Below, one piece after another: positions 1-7,247 of a stretch of 64,000 nt of DNA. Position numbers and translations under genes: made by a program. Source of the DNA: a virus; the IMG/VR virus record IMGVR_UViG_3300035698_026482, positions 1 to 64,000 of that record, one strand, 5' to 3'. The stretch's first letter is position 1, and every line of letters begins with the position of its first letter. Below the pieces are notes generated by a model that saw only the letters and a list, made by a program, of their open reading frames with translations, was not told where the DNA came from and made no database searches.

Positions 1-773
1 CCAACCGTGATAGAACCAGTCTGGCTTACACCGGCGGCGCCTTCATCGGTCCATAGACCGCCTCCACCTCCGCCAGATCCAGTTACGGCGTGAATTGTGA
101 CAGCACCGTTTGAGGCGCTGGTGATGCGTACATTGTCGCCAGCGACGAAAGCGGATGTGCCATCCACCAGGCGCGTATGTGAGCCAGAGAAGCCTAATGA
201 GGCAGATATAAAGCCATCGATGCCAGCGTCGCCGCCAACCGTGATAGATCCCGTTTGACTGACACCGGCGGCGCCTTCATCGGTCCACAAATTTGCATCG
301 CCAGTGTCGACAAAGACGCCAGTTACGGCATGGATTGTGACAGCGCCATTACTGGCGCTGGTGATACGCACATTGTCGCCCGCGACAAACGCAGACGTAC
401 CATCAATGAGGCGTGTAAGTGAACCAGAAAAGCCGAGCGAGGCAGATACAAAGCCGGCGATGCCCGCATCGCCACCGATCGTGATAGAACCCGTTTGACT
501 GACGCCTTGTGTGCCCTCATCAGTCCACAAGCTAGCATCGCCAGGATCAGTGCCTGTGACAGCATGAAATGTCACAGCCCCATTACTTTCGCTGGTAATG
601 CGTATATTATCGCCAGCAACGAATGCAGATGTGCCGTCGGCTAGGCGCGTGTGTGAACCGCTAAATCCAAGGCTTGCAGTGACTACACCTGAAATGTGAA
701 CAGACGCATCTGTTCCTACGACAGTGAATGCCTTGAAACCGAAGTCACTGTTATATTTGATGATAATCGCCAC
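1..773 (-). CDS. Repetitive virion protein, probably tail fibre-like (3' end cut by window edge)
   Basis: The frame is open from a GTG at 773 to the window edge, so the C-terminal part is missing. It encodes about three and a fraction copies of a roughly 80-residue repeat (about 240 bp). Each copy contains ASLGFSGS, then RL(A/I/V)DGTSAFVAGDN, then SNGAVT followed by HAVTG, then LWTDEG, then SQTGSIT and GGDAGI. One linker between repeats is a run of glycines. Such beta-rich tandem repeats are typical of phage fibre or virion decoration proteins, but the exact role is inferred. The GTG start was chosen because an AGGGTGG Shine-Dalgarno-like stretch precedes it and because the frame is closed by TAG just upstream. 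A competing ATG near 800 opens a different frame that stops after 20 codons. It lies just downstream of the last gene of array 3. Confidence 0.7.
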   Translation of the reverse strand, partial: MAIIIKYNSDFGFKAFTVVGTDASVHISGVVTASLGFSGSHTRLADGTSAFVAGDNIRITSESNGAVTFHAVTGTDPGDASLWTDEGTQGVSQTGSITIGGDAGIAGFVSASLGFSGSLTRLIDGTSAFVAGDNVRITSASNGAVTIHAVTGVFVDTGDANLWTDEGAAGVSQTGSITVGGDAGIDGFISASLGFSGSHTRLVDGTSAFVAGDNVRITSASNGAVTIHAVTGSGGGGGGLWTDEGAAGVSQTGSITV

Positions 774-839
774 GGACCACCCTAACTATTGTGGGCGGCG
801 CTGGCGGTGCCATTTGCTATTCTATTTTAAGTGCTATTC

Positions 840-1034
840 TTATATTTTTGCGCTGCTAAAGACGACGTTGCCGCTTGGGACAGTGAATTTATTAGTTGCC
901 TTAATCAACCAGAGACCTATATGAAAATCGATAGGGGCAGAAACATGAAATTTATATATGTCTGCGATGTGGACGTTGCTGCGTATGAACCACAGCGTAG
1001 ACATATATCGTTTCGGATGTTGAGATTGCTTCAT
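840..1034 (-). CDS. Array 3 tail-motif small protein A3-9 (last of array)
   Basis: A 64-residue protein ending VVFSSAKI, with motif codons TTT AGC AGC GCA AAA ATA before TAA. It starts two bases after the stop of A3-8. It is the final gene of the array and no Shine-Dalgarno follows its tag, which argues that the C-terminal peptide itself is conserved. An internal KFHVSAPIDFH resembles the tag, so the gene may be a fusion of two units. Function unknown. Confidence 0.65.
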   Translation of the reverse strand: MKQSQHPKRYMSTLWFIRSNVHIADIYKFHVSAPIDFHIGLWLIKATNKFTVPSGNVVFSSAKI

Positions 1035-1035
1035 G

Positions 1036-1221
1036 TCATATACTCATGGTATTCGATGAACCAATAGCCGCACTAGAAAAGTGTAGTTGCGCGCCCTGAG
1101 CTCGCCTAGACGCAATAATCCACTTCGCGAAAGTAGCGGTATCATCAGCGATGCTCAGTACGTCCCCGGCGTACTTGCCTAGGCGCCCCATCAACCACAT
1201 GTCATTATAAACAGTCATCAT
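1036..1221 (-). CDS. Array 3 tail-motif small protein A3-8
   Basis: A 61-residue protein starting MMTVYNDMWLM and ending LHFSSAAIGSSNTMSI. The N-terminal Y-x-x-x-W pattern is shared with A3-3, A3-4 and A3-6, the tag with the whole array. The body between is unlike its neighbours. The start was chosen as the ATG pair just downstream of the A3-7 stop; no clear ribosome site is visible, so coupling is likely. Function unknown. Confidence 0.6.
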   Translation of the reverse strand: MMTVYNDMWLMGRLGKYAGDVLSIADDTATFAKWIIASRRAQGAQLHFSSAAIGSSNTMSI

Positions 1222-1243
1222 GTTCCCATTGTTTATCGACAGG

Positions 1244-1414
1244 TCACTTCGCCCTATTTTTAATGACGGCGCTGACAAAAATAAGCTTCATATGTCCTTC
1301 GATGTGATATCGATGAAGCAACCATCTTACCATTGAATATGCGGAATCGGCATCACAAAATAGAATTCTTGTTTCTGCGCAGATCCATGTAGTATTATAG
1401 CGGATGCGGTGCAT
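1244..1414 (-). CDS. Array 3 tail-motif small protein A3-7
   Basis: A 56-residue protein starting MHRIRYNTTWICAET and ending LIFVSAVIKNRAK, i.e. the F-V-S-A-V-I variant of the array 3 tag. It begins shortly after the A3-6 stop. A longer frame upstream overlaps A3-6 and is probably not used. Contains an N-terminal T-T-W like the T-Q-W of other members. Function unknown. Confidence 0.6.
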   Translation of the reverse strand: MHRIRYNTTWICAETRILFCDADSAYSMVRWLLHRYHIEGHMKLIFVSAVIKNRAK

Positions 1415-1419
1415 TTTTA

Positions 1420-1605
1420 TTAAGGCAATAATGTTGCAAGCGAACAGGATGAAAAGCAACATAACTGTGGATCAACGGACGTTGAATAACTTATGAAGAA
1501 TGCAATTGTTGTAGCATCATCGCTACATGTTATTAGTTTGCAATAATCTGAACTACAGTTTTGTTGTGATGCATTAAACCACATAACGCTATTATAAATT
1601 GTCAT
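1420..1605 (-). CDS. Array 3 tail-motif small protein A3-6
   Basis: A 61-residue protein starting MTIYNSVMWF and ending CCFSSCSLATLLP, so the fourth tag position is Cys instead of Ala. Its ATG overlaps the stop of A3-5 (ATGA), a translational coupling signature. The body has several Cys residues with no obvious zinc motif. Function unknown. Confidence 0.6.
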   Translation of the reverse strand: MTIYNSVMWFNASQQNCSSDYCKLITCSDDATTIAFFISYSTSVDPQLCCFSSCSLATLLP

Positions 1606-1757
1606 ATTGACGAACGTCTTCGTAACGGACAGGACGAAAAATAGTACCGATAGCTGTTCTTTACGCCCGGTCTCTTCAAAAACTTTACAAGGGTGTGAGA
1701 ATCATCGTAATCGTATATTATCCCAACGCCTTTATTGACGTTCGTATAAAGCCACAT
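1602..1757 (-). CDS. Array 3 tail-motif small protein A3-5 (51 aa)
   Basis: A 51-residue reading frame starting MWLYTNVNKGVG and ending RYYFSSCPLRRRSSI. Supported by its exact fit between A3-4 (stop at 1762) and A3-6 (ATGA overlap at 1602-1605) and by the tag F-S-S-C-P-L. It contains an acidic YDYDDS stretch. Function unknown. Confidence 0.6.
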   Translation of the reverse strand: MWLYTNVNKGVGIIYDYDDSHTLVKFLKRPGVKNSYRYYFSSCPLRRRSSI

Positions 1758-1761
1758 GATA

Positions 1762-1953
1762 TTATCGTAAGATGTCATAACATATTACTATTGCTGGTAC
1801 GACAGCCGACACAAAGTAATAAGAACAATCATGAGGGCCTGCCAATTGTTTCGGTGTACTATGATCATTGCGAACGTAAGGCCATGCCGGGGCCGGCCCA
1901 CTGTAATTGTAATACTCATTATCAATGAACCATTGAGTTTTGTACATGACCAT
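1762..1953 (-). CDS. Array 3 tail-motif small protein A3-4
   Basis: About 63 residues, starting MVMYKTQWFID and carrying SYYFVSAVV near the end, followed by a longer tail than usual (PAIVICYDILR). The YKTQWF start is almost identical to that of A3-3, so these two are paralogues with diverged bodies. The start could also be the ATG at 1947. Function unknown. Confidence 0.6.
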   Translation of the reverse strand: MVMYKTQWFIDNEYYNYSGPAPAWPYVRNDHSTPKQLAGPHDCSYYFVSAVVPAIVICYDILR

Positions 1954-1957
1954 AATG

Positions 1958-2113
1958 CTAGAGTTTTGCAGAAATAAATGCATAAAGAGACGATGTAAAC
2001 CCAAGCCATTCAGCCATCTCGCAAGGCAAGTCTTCATCATATATTATAATACATTTATCGGGTTCTTGCGAATCATAGACTCGATGTGCGAACCATTGCG
2101 TTTTGTACTTCAT
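1958..2113 (-). CDS. Array 3 tail-motif small protein A3-3
   Basis: A 51-residue protein starting MKYKTQWFAHRVY and ending LYAFISAKL, the F-I-S-A-K-L form of the tag, which bridges to F-I-S-R-K-I in array 2. Its ATG overlaps the TGA of A3-2. No Shine-Dalgarno is seen, so translation is probably coupled. Function unknown. Confidence 0.65.
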   Translation of the reverse strand: MKYKTQWFAHRVYDSQEPDKCIIIYDEDLPCEMAEWLGFTSSLYAFISAKL

Positions 2114-2283
2114 TGACTTACAATTGTTGCAGACACGAACCATGGCCTACGTTGACCTGTGAGTTGATATGCGTATGTTACCATGACAGCAGCCTCTACG
2201 TTAATTGTCCAGCTGCTGGACGAGCGATGCACGTCGGGCGGAAAGCTAGGTGGGCGAAGGTATTGAATGCGATACGTTTTCAT
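2110..2283 (-). CDS. Array 3 tail-motif small protein A3-2 (57 aa)
   Basis: A 57-residue frame starting MKTYRIQYLRPPSF and ending RPWFVSATIVSQ. It fits tightly: the start follows the A3-1 stop by two bases and its TGA overlaps the A3-3 ATG. The tag is F-V-S-A-T-I. Function unknown. Confidence 0.65.
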   Translation of the reverse strand: MKTYRIQYLRPPSFPPDVHRSSSSWTINVEAAVMVTYAYQLTGQRRPWFVSATIVSQ

Positions 2284-2285
2284 GT

Positions 2286-2489
2286 TCAACGCTGCGTGAT
2301 CTGATGTATTGGCGCTGAAGAGAATTCAAGATGTGTCGATGAGCCTGTCCTGTAACTGCAGCTCACATAGTAATATAGTAACAGTGAACTTTTACCTGGC
2401 CAAACGTTAGTGGCCCATGTTTTCTTTGCCATACGTTCGTTCCCAGGGCACGAAGACAAAATATCATATATGTGAATATCTCTATTCAT
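2286..2489 (-). CDS. Array 3 tail-motif small protein A3-1 (first of array)
   Basis: A 67-residue protein starting MNRDIHIYDILSSC and ending LEFSSAPIHQITQR. Its ATG lies inside the last codons of the upstream homing endonuclease gene (stop at 2482). The N-terminal hydrophobic run with aspartate resembles array 1 and 2 members, the tag array 3. Function unknown. Confidence 0.6.
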   Translation of the reverse strand: MNRDIHIYDILSSCPGNERMAKKTWATNVWPGKSSLLLYYYVSCSYRTGSSTHLEFSSAPIHQITQR

Positions 2490-3525
2490 ACACGCCTGCT
2501 TTGAGCTCGCCGATGAAGTGAACACCGGGTGTGGGATTCGAGATGATGTCGTAGAGTTTACCCACGCATTCGCCCCTGAATCTACCGCGCTGCAGCCATT
2601 GATCGTATGAAATGCGAATTAGGCAATACCCTAACCGTGGTAATGTCACGTTTAGTTCATGATCTTTTAATTGATTCTTTTCTAGCTTTTGATTTTTGAA
2701 TATGGCTTTAAAATGATGTTGGCCGTCATATTCAATAACAATTTTTAATTGTTCGCTACAAATGTCAAAATAGCGACGTTGTGAACTGACTGATTTAAAC
2801 GATGCATGCTTTTTTCGCACATTAAGCCGAAAATCAGCCGCATCAATTAGCGCATTAACTAAACGATGCAATTCAATTTGAGGTTTTGATGTATGCACAC
2901 CCGTTTTCTGCATTGCATCAATGCATTTAGCAAATTCTTCTGGATTCTCTTCACGCCAACGCTTAAGATTCGTCGACCGTTGAGCTTGAATTTCTGGCCG
3001 CATTGATGTAATTTTTGCGACCCTAGAACTACGTTGGCGCGCTGTATCAGTTTGGTTAAGTTCACCTAACAATTTGGATCGGCGATCTCGTTCGTCGGGA
3101 TTCGACATAATCGCATCAGATACTGTCTGACCCATCTTTACGCGATATTCTGTTAAATCATCGCCATTTGCTTTGGCTCGATTAATCCAGTCGCTATTAT
3201 ATTTGTTTTGTTCGCTGTATCGCTCTGTAGTTGCAGCACACTTTATTGGACCATAGGCTTCAATATACTCATCTTTTGCAAGTCCATGTTCACGTTTAAC
3301 ATGCGCTGTCAGGCTTTTTGCGGCGAGATTACAAATTGCGCAGCGCACAAAATCAACGCCTTCAATGCGTCCCTTGAACTTGCATTTCGGTTCATGCGTC
3401 CTTAGCGCGCCTAGGACGTTGTATTGCTTTCCGCAATGCTGACAACATCCAGGTCTTGACGGACGATCTTCCTGATCGGAAGCATTTGTCCGCATGTCGT
3501 TCTGAACTTGTGATTCGGTGTGCAT
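2482..3525 (-). CDS. Homing endonuclease HEG-A (zinc finger plus Vsr/PD-(D/E)XK-like nuclease)
   Basis: A 347-residue protein. The N-terminus has paired zinc-binding motifs (CQHC near residue 29 with a later H and C; CAIC near 61 with HVKREH), as in other intein-associated homing endonucleases here. The C-terminal part has a nuclease core, FDICSEQLKIVIEYDGQHHF, with the E-x-D-G-x-x-H pattern of very-short-patch-repair-like folds. It begins about 115 bp inside the dnaE piece 4 frame and follows the N-half of a split intein. It would be expected to cut an intein-free dnaE allele and promote spread. The start may instead be the ATG at 3495. Downstream it runs into array 3, not into the remainder of dnaE. 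Confidence 0.7.
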   Translation of the reverse strand: MHTESQVQNDMRTNASDQEDRPSRPGCCQHCGKQYNVLGALRTHEPKCKFKGRIEGVDFVRCAICNLAAKSLTAHVKREHGLAKDEYIEAYGPIKCAATTERYSEQNKYNSDWINRAKANGDDLTEYRVKMGQTVSDAIMSNPDERDRRSKLLGELNQTDTARQRSSRVAKITSMRPEIQAQRSTNLKRWREENPEEFAKCIDAMQKTGVHTSKPQIELHRLVNALIDAADFRLNVRKKHASFKSVSSQRRYFDICSEQLKIVIEYDGQHHFKAIFKNQKLEKNQLKDHELNVTLPRLGYCLIRISYDQWLQRGRFRGECVGKLYDIISNPTPGVHFIGELKAGVYE

Positions 3526-3734
3526 TCTATCGTGCTCCCATCGTCGAAGGTGTATTTGATAACCTCGAGTGTGCCATGGTCATGTAATGCCTTGACCTCA
3601 ACAAAGATATCTTTGCCTGTTGTTTCATCTCGTGACCGAACATATTCACCGGCATTCATATCAATTATACTACGGGTTGCAACGTATGTACCACTAGAGT
3701 CATATGTATTTATACGCGCAGAAGCCGTGACCGA
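3411..3734 (-). other. Split intein N-half, dnaE site FNR/SH
   Basis: About 107 residues after YGFNR. It would begin with Ser (SVTASARI), has block B CTPNHKF, and ends at a stop codon. No partner C-half is visible in the window. Confidence 0.7.
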
Positions 3735-4103
3735 CCGATTGAAGCCGTAGCCACTAAAAAACTGCATCTTATCCCAGAGCTCTTCGACCTGATGATCTGT
3801 AAGCCCCATTTCCATTGCGCCCTTCTTAAATTCAGCCTTGATTCGAAAGCCTTCTGCGGCCTTTTTAGAGTTAACGTCAGTACCAATCGATTTCTTCACG
3901 AGAATACTGCGAAGTCTATCGCAATCGTCCCAACTAAGCCCAAACTCCTTTCCGATAAGCATAAAACTTTCCTGGAAGCAGTTGTGAACAACAATGTCGT
4001 TTGCAATGAAATTCGAATTATTTTTAATTGTTAAATCGTAAACACGTTGTGGCGCTTTCAATTTTTTGATTGATGAAAGTCGTAATGTCTTTGTTTTTTG
4101 CAT
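3411..4103 (-). CDS. dnaE: DNA polymerase III alpha, piece 4 (split-intein C-half, extein, split-intein N-half)
   Basis: 230 residues with three parts. Residues 1-41 are an intein C-half with block F (VYDLTIKNNSNFIAND) and block G ending VVHN, followed by Cys+1. Residues 42-123 are polymerase extein (CFQESFMLIGKEFG, then LRSILVKK and SGYGFNR), matching the PolIII alpha region that carries the QE and YGFN(K/R)SH motifs. From Ser124 a new intein N-half begins, with block B CTPNHKF, and runs to the stop. The product must be trans-spliced at both ends to give continuous polymerase. The ORF starts inside the end of HEG-B, with a GGAA about nine bases before ATG. The matching C-half of the second split intein is not in this window. 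Confidence 0.8.
   Translation of the reverse strand: MQKTKTLRLSSIKKLKAPQRVYDLTIKNNSNFIANDIVVHNCFQESFMLIGKEFGLSWDDCDRLRSILVKKSIGTDVNSKKAAEGFRIKAEFKKGAMEMGLTDHQVEELWDKMQFFSGYGFNRSVTASARINTYDSSGTYVATRSIIDMNAGEYVRSRDETTGKDIFVEVKALHDHGTLEVIKYTFDDGSTIECTPNHKFRTTCGQMLPIRKIVRQDLDVVSIAESNTTS
3981..4103 (-). other. Split intein C-half, dnaE site GHM/CFQE
   Basis: 41 residues with intein blocks F and G, terminal His-Asn, and +1 Cys. Pairs with the N-half at 4956-5246. Confidence 0.85.
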
Positions 4104-4959
4104 ATGTTTTAAGTTCCGTTAAGAAGTGCTGCGATTCAGAATGCCAAACTCTTATAATATTGAATCCGCAATTTATTGCATGTGTCGTGTATCGCCTATC
4201 AATGTGATATTGTGCTTTCATGCGAGGAGATAATGCGTATAATTTCGGGTTGCCGTGCCAATAGTCTCCATCGAACTCAATAATCAAATTAAACTCAGGT
4301 ATAAAAATATCGTATTGGTGTCCACACGCATCGATCATATACCCTTGCTTGACTGTAAAATCAGTAAACTTCTCTAGAGCTCCGACAAATTCACATTCTG
4401 CAATAGAAACGCTCTCTTGTTTTTTCCTGGTCGCAGCGGCTGCTTTCGCAATTTGGCTATATTCTTCACGCTTTTTAGTATTGCAATGAATTCGCGTTTT
4501 GTGAACCTTGAGTCCTCGGGCGCTATATGTTTTTTTTGTATCGCATAGCTCGCATACCGTGCGAGGCTTATTATTATCAGTCGATGAGCAGTACGACTTA
4601 TGGGCTTTAAGCGATGTGTTTTTCGAAAAAACCTGTTGGCATTTACCACATTTGAACTCGCCAAATTTTACAACATTTTTGTACTGCTTCGATTCATTTT
4701 GATTTGCTATCCATGCGTCTGTTAATTTCCTGCCTGCGTACCTGGCACTGAGGCCCTTATCTCTACATTCGTATGAGCAATATTTTGCGCTTTCGCGACC
4801 CGCTTTAAATTGCTCATTACAAACGGGGCAATTAAAATCATTTTTCTTTTTTGTTTGATTTATGCCTCGTAATTTAGCTCCGCAGGCGGTCGAGCACGTT
4901 TTATTTCTGCGCGATGAAAATAGGCTGTTACAAATTGGGCAATGCTCTTGGAGTATCAT
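4024..4959 (-). CDS. Homing endonuclease HEG-B (multi zinc finger, Vsr-like nuclease)
   Basis: 311 residues. Four zinc-binding modules are visible in the first 170 residues: CPIC with later C..C, CPVC with YCSYEC, CGKC with H..C, and CELC with H...H. The C-terminal nuclease has YDIFIPEFNLIIEFDGDYWH, the E-F-D-G-x-x-W-H pattern of the Vsr-like EDxHD group known from phage fractured genes. It sits between the N- and C-halves of the split intein at dnaE GHM/CFQE. Its ATG overlaps the upstream stop (ATGA) and its 3' end overlaps dnaE piece 4 by about 80 bp. Likely role: homing into intein-less dnaE. Confidence 0.8.
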   Translation of the reverse strand: MILQEHCPICNSLFSSRRNKTCSTACGAKLRGINQTKKKNDFNCPVCNEQFKAGRESAKYCSYECRDKGLSARYAGRKLTDAWIANQNESKQYKNVVKFGEFKCGKCQQVFSKNTSLKAHKSYCSSTDNNKPRTVCELCDTKKTYSARGLKVHKTRIHCNTKKREEYSQIAKAAAATRKKQESVSIAECEFVGALEKFTDFTVKQGYMIDACGHQYDIFIPEFNLIIEFDGDYWHGNPKLYALSPRMKAQYHIDRRYTTHAINCGFNIIRVWHSESQHFLTELKTYAKNKDITTFINQKIESATTCLRFNN

Positions 4960-5246
4960 GTGCCGATAAGTATATGTTCGGTTGTTAATGCCCTAGCCTC
5001 AATCCACCCAATGGTAGTGAGAATAGGATGATCTTCTGTGCATTTCAATGTGCGACCATCATCAAAGCACAATTCAATTACATTTTTTAGTCCATTATCA
5101 TGCCATCCAATAATCGTATCACATTCGAACGAGCTTAATTCTGTGTTATAAGATAAAACTTCGTAAGGCTTTCTTGACTCAACCAGATCGCTAATTTTCT
5201 TTTTTTCCCCAGATGCAAGTGTCACAAAAGTATCACCAGTGATACA
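4956..5246 (-). other. Split intein N-half, dnaE site GHM/CFQE
   Basis: 96 residues with Cys1, block A (CITGDTFVTLASG) and block B (CTEDHPILTT). Partner C-half at 3981-4103, with HEG-B between. Confidence 0.85.
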
Positions 5247-5615
5247 CATATGTCCATACGTGTCACCAAGCACCTTTTCGATTGCCGGGTGAATATACTC
5301 TAGCTTTTCGCCGGCCTCAACTCTTTCCTTATCAGTGACGTAGGCCTTGTCAACGCCTGCGCTTAGCGGTCCTGGACGATAAATCGAAGATAGAGCAGCA
5401 AGATCGACAATCGAGCGAGGCTTAGCTTTTTGCATGAGATTTTGCATGCCTCTCTCTGTCGCCTGAAACACTGCGGCCCATTTACCATCATGAAAGACGT
5501 TTTCATACACACGCTGATCATTAAGATCGCAAGATTCGGCGTCTAGATTTTCATTGAACCACGCCTTGATATCCGTAAACTCAGGCACAATCTTTTTTGT
5601 AATCTTGGGCTTCAT
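4956..5615 (-). CDS. dnaE: DNA polymerase III alpha, piece 3 (extein plus split-intein N-half)
   Basis: 219 residues. Residues about 10-123 are polymerase extein: VYENVFHDGKWAAVFQATERG and SSIYRPGPLSAGV are the conserved FQ and YRPGP motifs of PolIII alpha. Cys124 begins an intein N-half (CITGDTFVTLASG, block B CTEDHPILTT) that runs to the stop. The N-terminus (MKPKITKKIVPEF) has no intein C-half, so the junction with piece 2 is a plain fracture or a degenerate site. The start is the ATG 10 bases after the HEG-C stop; no strong ribosome site is visible. Confidence 0.75.
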   Translation of the reverse strand: MKPKITKKIVPEFTDIKAWFNENLDAESCDLNDQRVYENVFHDGKWAAVFQATERGMQNLMQKAKPRSIVDLAALSSIYRPGPLSAGVDKAYVTDKERVEAGEKLEYIHPAIEKVLGDTYGHMCITGDTFVTLASGEKKKISDLVESRKPYEVLSYNTELSSFECDTIIGWHDNGLKNVIELCFDDGRTLKCTEDHPILTTIGWIEARALTTEHILIGT

Positions 5616-5624
5616 ATATCTATT

Positions 5625-7247
5625 TTACATCTGGTTGTCATAAATGTACGCCAGATTATGCATTCCCCATATCTTAACAACACCATTGACTTCGGCAACC
5701 TGTGCTTCTGTTAACCCACCCGGTTTATCTGCACGATATTTGAATCGATTAAATCGTTGTGAAAAGTCTGTCCACCAAAATCGAAGTTGCGGTCTTAAAT
5801 CGACCTTCGCGAATCCTGATTTCTCGTATCCAATGCCAGATCCGCCTAGACGTGTGTCAACATACGTTATAAGTGATCCGTGTGATTTGCAGCGTGATAA
5901 AAGCTTGCTCATGCCGCCGACGACCTGCGTGTTAAGTTGAAATGCTATTCTGGCGACTTCTGTGTAGTTTTTCCACTTTTTGTGAAATGGTCTTCTCAAT
6001 GTGGCGGCGCCAACGAGCTGGTCTTCGCAATATAGTCCATATGCATGTGAACAAGGTGTAGATCCGCCTATATGTGTTTCATTCAAAAATGCATGAGCGA
6101 GCTTATTTTCGATCTTTTTTATTGTGCAATGACGAGCGTAAATTCGTTTAGAATTTCCTAAGCGATGCGCGATCATCGATTTAATGATGGGTTGCTTAAA
6201 TTTCCATTCATCTTCGAAAATCTGAAATAGGCTCACATGCTTTTCTTTGCATGCTTTCCATTTTTGAATGTGAGCGTCTTGGTCAATTCGCAATTCATTA
6301 TGCCAATAAAGTCCATGACATTCAATTGCAAACTGTTTTGATTCGACCCATATATCAAGTTCTTTGGGCGATATAACTGTTCGATCATCAAGCACGGCGT
6401 TGTGCGTCAAGCAAACGTAATCATAAACGTCTCGTTGCCATTTACTGCTTGGTGTACATTTCGGACATGCATCGTCAGTGAATAATGCAGATAATGCTCG
6501 CTTCATTTGTGCATTGCAATTACGACATTTGATGTCAACACGCTGTGTTACACAGTTATATTGACGAACTATTTCATTGCTGTCAAACTCGAATAGTTCG
6601 TATGCTGATGCTAAACGCTCTAGGATAACGCCTTCATTCAGCTTTCTTTTTTCGCTTATTTTTTGTTTGATCTCATCAGCATTTTTGCCATGCGTCCAAT
6701 GAGATCCAGATAAAAGCGTCTTACTAATTGCTTTGCCCAATGTTACAAGGCCATCATGTGTACTTTTATCATGACCAGCATGCCATTGTGTTCTTTTACC
6801 GCTAGCGAATTTTTGCTTCATCGATATTGAGCGTTTAATTGCTGCAAGGGCAATATTTTCATGCGTTTCCTTTGTGCGTCCAGCGTTCCAATGACCACCG
6901 CGTTCAACAATATTCTTTTTTATCGCTTTTGATATTTTTGCGACGCTGACATTGTTATCTTTTGTAAGCCCCGCATTCCACGCTGGCTTATAATTTTTCT
7001 TACGTGAAATAGCGGCTTTTTCTGCGCCCCATATTTTTGAACAAGGCAGACAATATGGCTGGTAGCCCTTTTGCAACGTTACAAATTTAGTGGCTGTCTT
7101 ACATTTGCCGCATGAGCCCATATCGGGAAATAACGCATCATAAACATTTTGTGATGTTAGACCATGTGCTCGAGAAGCGTGAATCCGCAATGAATTGTAT
7201 GATTTACAATTCTTTCCACAGTCCGGGCACTTCAACAATGTCGTCAT
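5625..7247 (-). CDS. Homing endonuclease HEG-C (EDxHD / Vsr-like family)
   Basis: 540 residues. The N-terminus has zinc motifs (CPDCGKNC and CGKC..CLPC). Residues about 90-200 hold repeated NAG(L/R)TK-type DNA-binding motifs. A Vsr-like nuclease follows, with ELDIWVESKQFAIECHGLYWHNE and LFQIFEDEW. A C-terminal region resembling HEG-D, -F and -G follows (RFWWTDFSQR, then ADKPGGLTEAQVAEVNGVVKIWG). It starts inside the last 44 bp of dnaE piece 2 and ends 10 bases before piece 3. It therefore splits the polymerase gene at a place where no clear intein pair is present. Confidence 0.8.
   Translation of the reverse strand: MTTLLKCPDCGKNCKSYNSLRIHASRAHGLTSQNVYDALFPDMGSCGKCKTATKFVTLQKGYQPYCLPCSKIWGAEKAAISRKKNYKPAWNAGLTKDNNVSVAKISKAIKKNIVERGGHWNAGRTKETHENIALAAIKRSISMKQKFASGKRTQWHAGHDKSTHDGLVTLGKAISKTLLSGSHWTHGKNADEIKQKISEKRKLNEGVILERLASAYELFEFDSNEIVRQYNCVTQRVDIKCRNCNAQMKRALSALFTDDACPKCTPSSKWQRDVYDYVCLTHNAVLDDRTVISPKELDIWVESKQFAIECHGLYWHNELRIDQDAHIQKWKACKEKHVSLFQIFEDEWKFKQPIIKSMIAHRLGNSKRIYARHCTIKKIENKLAHAFLNETHIGGSTPCSHAYGLYCEDQLVGAATLRRPFHKKWKNYTEVARIAFQLNTQVVGGMSKLLSRCKSHGSLITYVDTRLGGSGIGYEKSGFAKVDLRPQLRFWWTDFSQRFNRFKYRADKPGGLTEAQVAEVNGVVKIWGMHNLAYIYDNQM

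Noticed and set aside
773-833. ATG near 800 giving MAPPAPPTIVRVV and then a stop at ATA TAA, suggesting a +1 frameshift into the fibre gene
   Set aside because: The GTG at 773 has a Shine-Dalgarno-like AGGGTGG and gives a natural start; no slippery sequence is seen. The frameshift idea remains possible but is less likely.
2489-2525. VFTSSASS upstream of A3-1 as a remnant tag of an earlier gene
   Set aside because: It is in a frame inside the HEG-A end and does not match F-x-S-A-x-(I/L/V) at a C-terminus.
4900-4959. SLFSSRRNKTCS in HEG-B resembles the array tail
   Set aside because: It lies between zinc-ligand cysteines near the N-terminus, not at a C-terminus; chance match.
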